A stretch of DNA of 64,000 bases, from NCBI GenBank assembly GCA_943735955.1, contig OX030957.1, positions 11,181,100 to 11,245,099 on the forward strand, written 5' to 3'. Numbering within the stretch: the first letter of the stretch is position 1; each line of letters starts with the position of its first letter. Shown piece by piece: positions 38,101 through 47,100 of the stretch. Source of the stretch: Piscicola geometra. Taxonomy: Eukaryota > Annelida > Clitellata > Hirudinida > Piscicolidae. The notes under the pieces were generated by a model, which saw nothing but the letters and a program-made list of their open reading frames with translations, was not told the DNA's origin and searched no databases. Position numbers and translations under genes: made by a program.

Positions 38101-41100
38101 TGAATTAATACAAAATATTAAATGCAAAAAAACTTCACAGAGTTGCATTTACACATGCTTGACGAAAAAAATTCGAGAAACTTGTGGCTGTGTCGACCTT
38201 AGATTTCCGATATCAGAGAATATCTATAACAGCTCTATCGAACCCTGCTCTTCTCATAACCATACCCAAAGTAAGATCAATTTTCTCAAATATTCTTTAG
38301 CATAAATTTTTAAAAAATTGTATACACCGTGGTCTGTGAAGCTTTGCTTAATGGGCCAAAAAATATTTTTGTGGAAATCTTTTTTTTAAATAATTTAAAT
38401 TTTCATTAATTGAAATATCTAAAATATCTTGATGTAATTTAAATCTTCGAATTATTTTTTTCTTTGTTTAATTCAAATAATCTTTCGTAGTTGAGCTCTA
38501 CATAAATAAAGAAAAATGCTGAGTAGGTGATTCTATATAAATTCAAAAATCATTCGGACAAAAACGATAGGATTCAGAGAAAAAAGAAAAAGAAAACAAC
38601 AATGAAACCCTACTATTACTGTGAGTAAGTCAAAAAAACGTCAACTGACACGAAAACATAACTCAGATTATTTAAAGTTTGGTTTTTCGGTATGCGGAGA
38701 CTTTATCGTAGGGGGACCAAATCCTAGGAGAAACTCATCCTGTGGAGACCTCATCTTGTGTACATTTAACTGTGAAGCTTTTAATATCAATCAATGGATT
38801 TTTTATTACAATTATTATTATAGCTACTTAAAGTATTTTTTTTATTTAAAAATTATTTGCTAACTATTTTTATTTATAAAATAATTCTCTTAATGAATGT
38901 AATTAGCATTCCAATAATAACAATTAGCATTTCATTATCTTTCATATTCTCTTTGTTCATCATTTATGTTTTGAACACGGGTCTTTACACTGTATAGACT
39001 GTATAGTCTGTATAGTCTGTATAGACTGTATAGTCTGTATAGACTGTATATCTGTATAGAGATTTTTAAATACTATATACATTTTTAATAATAAATACAT
39101 TTGATGTTATTAGAGCTGTTCCATGATTACAAATTTTAATCACCGTCAATCGTTCAATTGAAAATTTTATTCGTGCGTTAATCGTATTTTAACGCAATGT
39201 AATTAGTCTATTTGACATTAGTATAAAATAAGTTTTTTTAAATAAAAATTTTATATAAATTTTATTCGAGTTCATATATTAAAGTACTCCACATTTAAAA
39301 TTTAAAAAATGAATCTATAAATGATAAAAAAATGCAATTGTCACACATAATTCTTGAGCCAGTTACTCAAACAAAAAGTAATCTACATATAAAAGAACAA
39401 AAACGAATCCATAAAGAATAGAAATGCAATTGTCGAACATCCTTTTTGAGTCAGTTACTCAAGCAAACAAGTTTCTCAACATTAGTTGGATCTAAAGAAG
39501 TTTTTTTTTACATATGTGTCTTGACAAGCTGAATAGACGTTCACATGGAACTGTACTTGCAGGAGATGACAAGTTTTGCAAATTCTGGATATGCTCCTTT
39601 GTGTTGTTGTCACCAAACAAGAGGACAACTCTCAAAGCCTACCAAAGTTATTGACTTTGTCATCCTTGAGGTATCTTCATCTTTATTTTAAGGTTTAAAT
39701 AGGAGGTCAAATGATGTGGCAATTCTTAATCATTGGATACTTTGATTAATCTTTCTCTGCTCCAGTTCGGAAAGACATTTTTATTTAGAAATAAATGACA
39801 TAAGCTGGATCATCTTGTAAGGGCATATCTTTTTGTGTAAACTGAAAAATTACAAGTAACACTATTGAACATGTTACGTATTTTTCACGACCTAGAAGTT
39901 CTGTTGCAAATCTAAATGGAATTGTAAAAAAAATTAATGAAATTTAGTTTTTCTCATTCGTTTTTTGAAATCAAGTAAAGATTGTTTGTGTCCCCTTGCT
40001 GGCAATGTAATCAACACAGCAAAATCAGTTAAATTTGGATACATTTAAAAACATTAAAATTTTAAAATAGGTTAAAATTTTTCAAGTTCGTTAAAATATT
40101 TAACGCCGTTAAAATGTTTAACGAGCGATAATTGATTAATGCGTTAATCGAAAGTTTACTTAGATTAAAGCACAGCTCTAACAGTTATATTAAGCATCGT
40201 GAAATTTGGTAAACTGTATTATGTTCCGAGCTAAATCTTCGATTTAATTTTTTAAGTGTCGGGTGGAAGGGGGGAAATTTGTAATACGAAATATTTATAA
40301 AATACACCATCTTCCATGTGGACGTAATGATTTCTAATTATTCGATTTTGTATTTATTTATGCCCTCTGGTCTACAGTTGCAAAGCTATGAATTCATTTA
40401 AGTAGTTTGTAAATGTTTTTTATACAAGATAAATTCATTATTTTTCATGTTTTTTTTTCCTACAACTTTCGAATAAATTATTAAAGATTTATAATTAATT
40501 TTTTCAAAAATTACAGTGATCTGTCTCAAGAAAGTAATGAACTGGTATGAAGAAGACAATAATATATGCACAAAAGTGTGCACAGTTCCGTGCTCGTGAG
40601 TGGCTTCTTTGAAAAGCGCCAAATAGGAATTACCGTAAAATACCAATATACTCGCACACTTGTAAATAATTATTATTTACACTGTACGAAAATATAGATA
40701 TTTTTGAACTACTGTAAAATTTTCACAAATAATATGACTTTATAGTTGAATTTCAATTACGAGTATTTCTATTTTTTGCAATAATTACCACCATAGTTTT
40801 TAAAAAGTTATTTTGAACTAAGAGACTAAAAACCATTATTTTTTCTTAAAATATCTGGTATTTTACGGTAAGTTTCAGCTTGTTCAAATTAAATCTTAAA
40901 ACTCAAATACAAATGAAACTTTTTCTACCAATAAAAAAAACAATTATTACTTGCAGTGAAACCTTTTACGACCCAGTGATAAGCTCTGAAATCTGGCCTG
41001 CGACTGAGCATTTAGTAATAAAGATTTTATTAAAAAATTTATAAAAATAAAAATATTTAAACTTTTTTATTTATAATTATTATGTTTATTTCAAAAATTT

Positions 41101-44100
41101 TGTTAAATTATATAAGGATTATTCAGTAACTGAACTGAAATGATTACATTCAGTTTTATTGAATCTGAAGTATAAATTATTATTATTTCTGACAAAACTG
41201 AAACGATATAAAAATTATTACATTCAGTTTCATTGAAACTGAAGATGAATTATCATTATTTCTCACAAAACTGAAACGATATAAAAATAGGAATGATAGG
41301 TCTACAAATAAACTAAAACTGAAAAAACTTGTGTTGAAAATTAAAATATTCAAAATGACATGGGTTTTTTCATAGATTTGCAAAATTTGAAATGGTTTCC
41401 TAAATTTGTAAAGCAGATGCAAATACCAAATCTGAGACAAAACATCCATGCAATTGCAGCTTGACGAAAACATTTTTCTCAATCATTAGTTTATATTAAA
41501 TGACTATTTCGATGCTTTTGCAACTAAAAGTATTCATATTTTCAAAATCAATTTCATGGAATCCACAAACGCTTCAGGAAAATAGCTTAAGAGAGGAATA
41601 CAGTGCAGCTCAAAATGATAGGGAGTGTTTTCAATTTAAAATTGAGACTTTTTTCATTTTTAATTCATACAAATTAGAGAAAAGTAAAAAAAATGTTTAA
41701 AAATAGTTATTTAAATAAATTTTATTTATCGGCTTAATAAGAGCCCAGTGATCCGAATTCGGACATGAAAATTAAAATAATATAATTAATTAAGTAATTA
41801 TATATCATTATTTTTTTACCCAGTCATTTGCCTCAAGTTTCATACAGAACTCTGGGTTACCATTGAGTTCAAAATATGATTATGAATGACTCTCATGTGT
41901 GGATAATACTGAAAAAATGACTTTTTTTAGAGAAAAAAATAATTCTGGGTATTTCAAGTGATCCGAATGTTCACGCAATAGGAATTGCAAGCATATATCA
42001 CCCCAATTGGCTGATTATAAGCCTAAATTATTGATTAAGACTTTTCTGCTTAATTGTTCAAAAAAGCCAGTTAGGCACTACTGTTGTCAACACACAAAAA
42101 ACAAACGAAACCTTGTTTTTGACATTTTTTCTTCTAATTTTACCTTATATGTGTATAGAATAATTTTAAATTCATAATTGATTACTCGATATTTAGACAA
42201 TAAAAAAAAATTATTTATAATTTCAATTTATTAAGCACTTATGTATGTATTTTAGAATAATTTTTTTTTCACAGTTAATAATCGAACCATGTTAGCGATT
42301 TCGTTTTAACAAAAATGTTATTCAAGAGCCCAATGATCCATATTTGGACCTGGGGTGGCACAAATCCAGATTTTTGATAATAAAATCTAATAATTAAATA
42401 TTTTTGGGACTTTCTAAATCCAAATATTTGCAAATCCACTCAAATTCTAAAAGTTAATTGCAAATAAAAAAAAATTAAATATTTTTTAAATTTGGAACAA
42501 TTTTCACTTCACATCAAATTTTCAACGAAAAAATGTTCGAGTCTGTTTGAATCATTTTTTTAATTTCAAGGAAAGCTCGCTTAAATAAAATCTATCTGAA
42601 AAAAACTCGCTCAAATCATCTCGAATAAAAACTGTAGAATTTGTGTTACTGCAGGCAAGTTTTCATAATTTTCGCTCAAAGTTAAGGAGGCAGTAGTTGG
42701 TGTACTTCAGTTGCTGGTTTTTAATACATTTGTATGAAGTAATTCAACGAGAATCTTTCAAGTATTATTTATTAACATAAAAGAAACTTCATAAGAATAA
42801 TAAGTGGCACTTTAATTACGATGAAACACAAAAAAATGAATGAACTTAAACAGTTTTTTTAAAATATTTTAAATGTAAAATACAATTTGAAATACATTCA
42901 TAATAAAAACAGTGAATTTCACCGACATTCATACAAAAGTTTGAGTTTGCTTTTATAAAAGTTTTGATTACATAATAATAATTATAATAATATGAACAGA
43001 TTTCCTGTTTTATTGATTTATGCGTATCATAAAGACTTATTGTTCAAAAGACATCTCCATACATAAACACGCATACACATACAGACTAGTGATACTTCAG
43101 TTTCAGGTTTAAAAAACAAGAAGAAAAAATTATGAGATATTTTGATATAGATTCGATACCACAAATTATATATTTAGAAGGTGAAATCATAAAACAATAT
43201 GAAAAAAATCCTCTCCGCATAGCCTGTGGAGTTGGTGTCGCCAAATTGTAAAGAGACAGGCATTTTAGTCTGATGGTTAATCCAATATTTAAGGCTTTCA
43301 CTGTGTGCTCATTGTTCTTTCACTTTAATCAAATAATGATCGAGCTGCGATTGCATGGATGTTAGAGTCTCAGATGTGATGGTTGCTTTCGCTTCACAAA
43401 TTTAGACAACAATGCTTAAATTTAGACAAAAATGCTTAAATTTAGACAAAAATGCTTAAATTTAGATAAAAATACTTAAATATAAACAAAAATGCTTAAA
43501 TTTTGACAAAAATGCTTAAATTTTGACAAAATGCTTAAATTTTTGCAAAAGTTTCATCTTTGTAAAAAGATTTCGGGTCAGATCCGCCAAAGCGGTGCGG
43601 ATGGTGGATTGGGCCGCGCTAACTGTCACTCATCCAGACCAGTGTTGTTCCAGTTAACTGTAACTGTAACTGAAATGGTAAAATAACTTAAATATATGAT
43701 TCAGTTAACTGTAACTTTAACTGTAATTCAATGCATAACTGTAACTGAAAAAGAAACTGAAAAATAAGAATACTAACTGAATAGTAACTAAAAAATATCT
43801 ACCTAAAAAATGGTAAGTGCTACAAGATAAAACATTGGCGGATGCACGTTTTTGAGCAATAATATGATTAATTTATTTTATTCTTCGAGTCCGATTATAT
43901 TAATTTAGTGTTTTACATAGTTACTTTTTTTTGACCAGTTGAATTAATCAAATTGTAATAAAATGTTTAAAGTTAATAGCGGCAGAAAACAAGAAAACGC
44001 CGTATGGGCCTATTTTATTCACTAAGCTTCATGCGACAAAAGCGAATGTCAGGTTTCAGAAGAGGATGATAATTATAAAGAGAAAGTTACCAGACAACAC

Positions 44101-47100
44101 ACTGTAGTTGATAATTATTTACGTAGTTACATTTTTAAATATTATTTACCAAGTTATGAGCATAATTTATGAGCCATTTAAATAATTTCAATTAAACAAT
44201 CGTATATATAGGCAATTTCTATCATTTAGATTCAGAGAAAATGATTTCCTCGATAAAATATGATAAGAACAATGCAGAAGATCGAATTCGTAAAGATCTT
44301 CAAACTGGACATCGCTTTGTCATTAGCATGGATTGCTGGAATAAGAAGGGTCTTACACTTTCATGTCTCGGGATCTCAGAATTCTTTTAAAATCCATCAA
44401 TGCGTCGTGCAATTCAGGTCCTGCTAAATGTTCATTCTGTGTCTCACCCACATACAAGAGAAATGTTAGCACTTAAATTATTGAGTACCCTAGATTATAA
44501 GCTTCTTTTGCGCAAGACATTGTTTCAGCTCCCGCTTCACAAGCGTATGTGGATAGGGTGTTTTAAGTGTGCAGAGACCTAACTGCAGGGAAAAAATCGC
44601 TTCAGCAAAAATCTGGAATTGAAGATATTTATGAAAATGAACAGCATATATTATGAATAATATATTTATATATCTTTTAAATAATTTTACTTTTAAACAT
44701 TAATTTGGGCTGTATTATAAATAAAAATTCATTTTTTAAATCTTGATTAACTGTAACTGTAACTAAAAAAAATAACCGAAAATGAAATAGTAACTGAAAA
44801 ATTAAAATTTGCATAACTGTAACTTGAATAGTAACTGAAAAATTAAAATTTGCATAACTGTAACTTGAATAGTAACTGAAAAATTAAATTTTTCATAACT
44901 GTAACTTGAACTTAAACTGAAAAATCCGAACTGGAAAATTACTGATCAAGACAAATAAAGGATACATCTATGAAAAGTAGATATAGAGTATACATCTATA
45001 AAAAGTAGATATAGAGGATACATCTAATTGTCCTAAATGAGACAATAAAGCGTTTTACAAGAAAGTTTAATTTTTACTCTACTTTGAGTTTGGTTTAAAA
45101 AAACATAATTTTCATGTCTTTTAGTTTTTGTTATCTAGCTGACAATAAAAATTATTTAGTATTCAAAGTTGTTAAACTAGCACCAAAATACATATTAATA
45201 GAATGATATAATATAATATAATATAATATAATATATATATAATATAGTATAATATAATATAACATATATAATATAATATAATATAATATAATATAATATA
45301 ATATAATATAATATAATATAATATAATATAATATAATATAATATAATATAATATAATATAATATAATATAATATAATATAATATAATATAATATAATATA
45401 ATATAATATAATATAATATAATATAATATAATATAATATAATATAATATAATATAATATAATATAATATAATATAATATAATATAATATAATATAATATA
45501 ATATAATATAATATAATATAATATAATATAATATAATATAATATAATATAATATAATATAATATAATATAATATAATATAATATAATATAATATAATATA
45601 ATATAATATAATATAATATAATATAATATAATATAATATAATATAATATAATATAATATAATATAATATAATATAATATAATATAATATAATATAATATA
45701 ATATAATATAATATAATATAATAAAAAATAATATAATATAATATAATATAATATAATATAATATAATATAATATAATATAATATAATATAATATAATATA
45801 ATATAATATAATATAATATAATATAATATAATATAATATAATATAATATAATATAATATAATATAATATAATATAATATAATATAATATAATATAATATA
45901 ATATAATATAACATAATATAATATAATATAATATAATATAATATAATATAATATAATATAATATAATATAATATAATATAATATAATATATTACAATATA
46001 CAATAAAATAAAATAAAATAAAATAAAATAATATAATATAATATAATATAGCATAATATAATATATTATAATATAAAATAAAATAAAATAATATAATATA
46101 ATATAATATATTACAATATAATATAATATATTATAATATAATATAATATAATATATTATAATATAAATCAAATATAGCTCTTAAACAGTTAATCTTTTTC
46201 GATAGCAAGCTGGGTATTTTTTAATCCATAGTTTCATACTACAGACACCAATGAGCCAAATTTTTTATTCGTGGTGAGCAAATAACAGTTGGATACAAAC
46301 TGAATGTGGTGTTTGGCTGATGGTTACCCACATCAAGCTAGTTTTTATTTCAGCAAATCTGACCGACCAGAACACAGATTGCTTAGAAAACATGTGAGGC
46401 ACTGTTTTTTTATTCCAGTCAAAGAAAATCACATTCTTTCATTTGATAATTTATTTTGTGACGCCTCTCACCAAACAAGCGGGAACTTAGCAAAGCTGAG
46501 AGAAGAATGAACCAGTATTGTTGTGATGGCAAAGTTTTTTTAAAGATGGTAACCTGTAAAATAATATTTCGGAAACCTGGGCATCAAACTTTGAATGTGT
46601 AAACCTAGTATATAGTTTATATCAAAGTGCTACCATCATCTCCCGAGACGGACGAATGCCAGAAACAGATTTATCAATATCTCTCACTACGTTTCATCTT
46701 AGGCAACTATATAGATTTATTATCTTCCGAGACGGACGAATGCCAGAAACAGATTTATCAATGTCTACAATCTCTTGCTACATTTCATCTTAGGCAACTA
46801 TAACCATACTAAACAGCCATCGTTACAACAGGCTAATCACTCAATTATTAATTATACTACTTGCACATAATGAAACTGTAGTGCAACATCTAATTAATAA
46901 TAAAAAATTATAACTATAATCCTTCGGAGGTGAGGAAAAACAGCAAAACGTTATCTCCAAACTTTTAAACTATTCTTTTGGGAATCAGTTTTTCAATCAT
47001 TATAATTAAACTCACCAGGGTCTTAGATTATTATTTTTCATTTTGTGGTCCCCATTTCTGCTACAATCAATGTGCTAAGTTTGGATAAAGGTTTCTTCAA

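Noticed and set aside
45152..46171. 339-codon minus-strand frame of YIILY repeats
   Set aside because: Translation of the (ATATA)n pentamer array.
46304..46510. 68-codon plus-strand frame in channel intron 10 as a missing channel exon
   Set aside because: No channel motif, and exons 10 and 11 already join in phase with the expected spacing.
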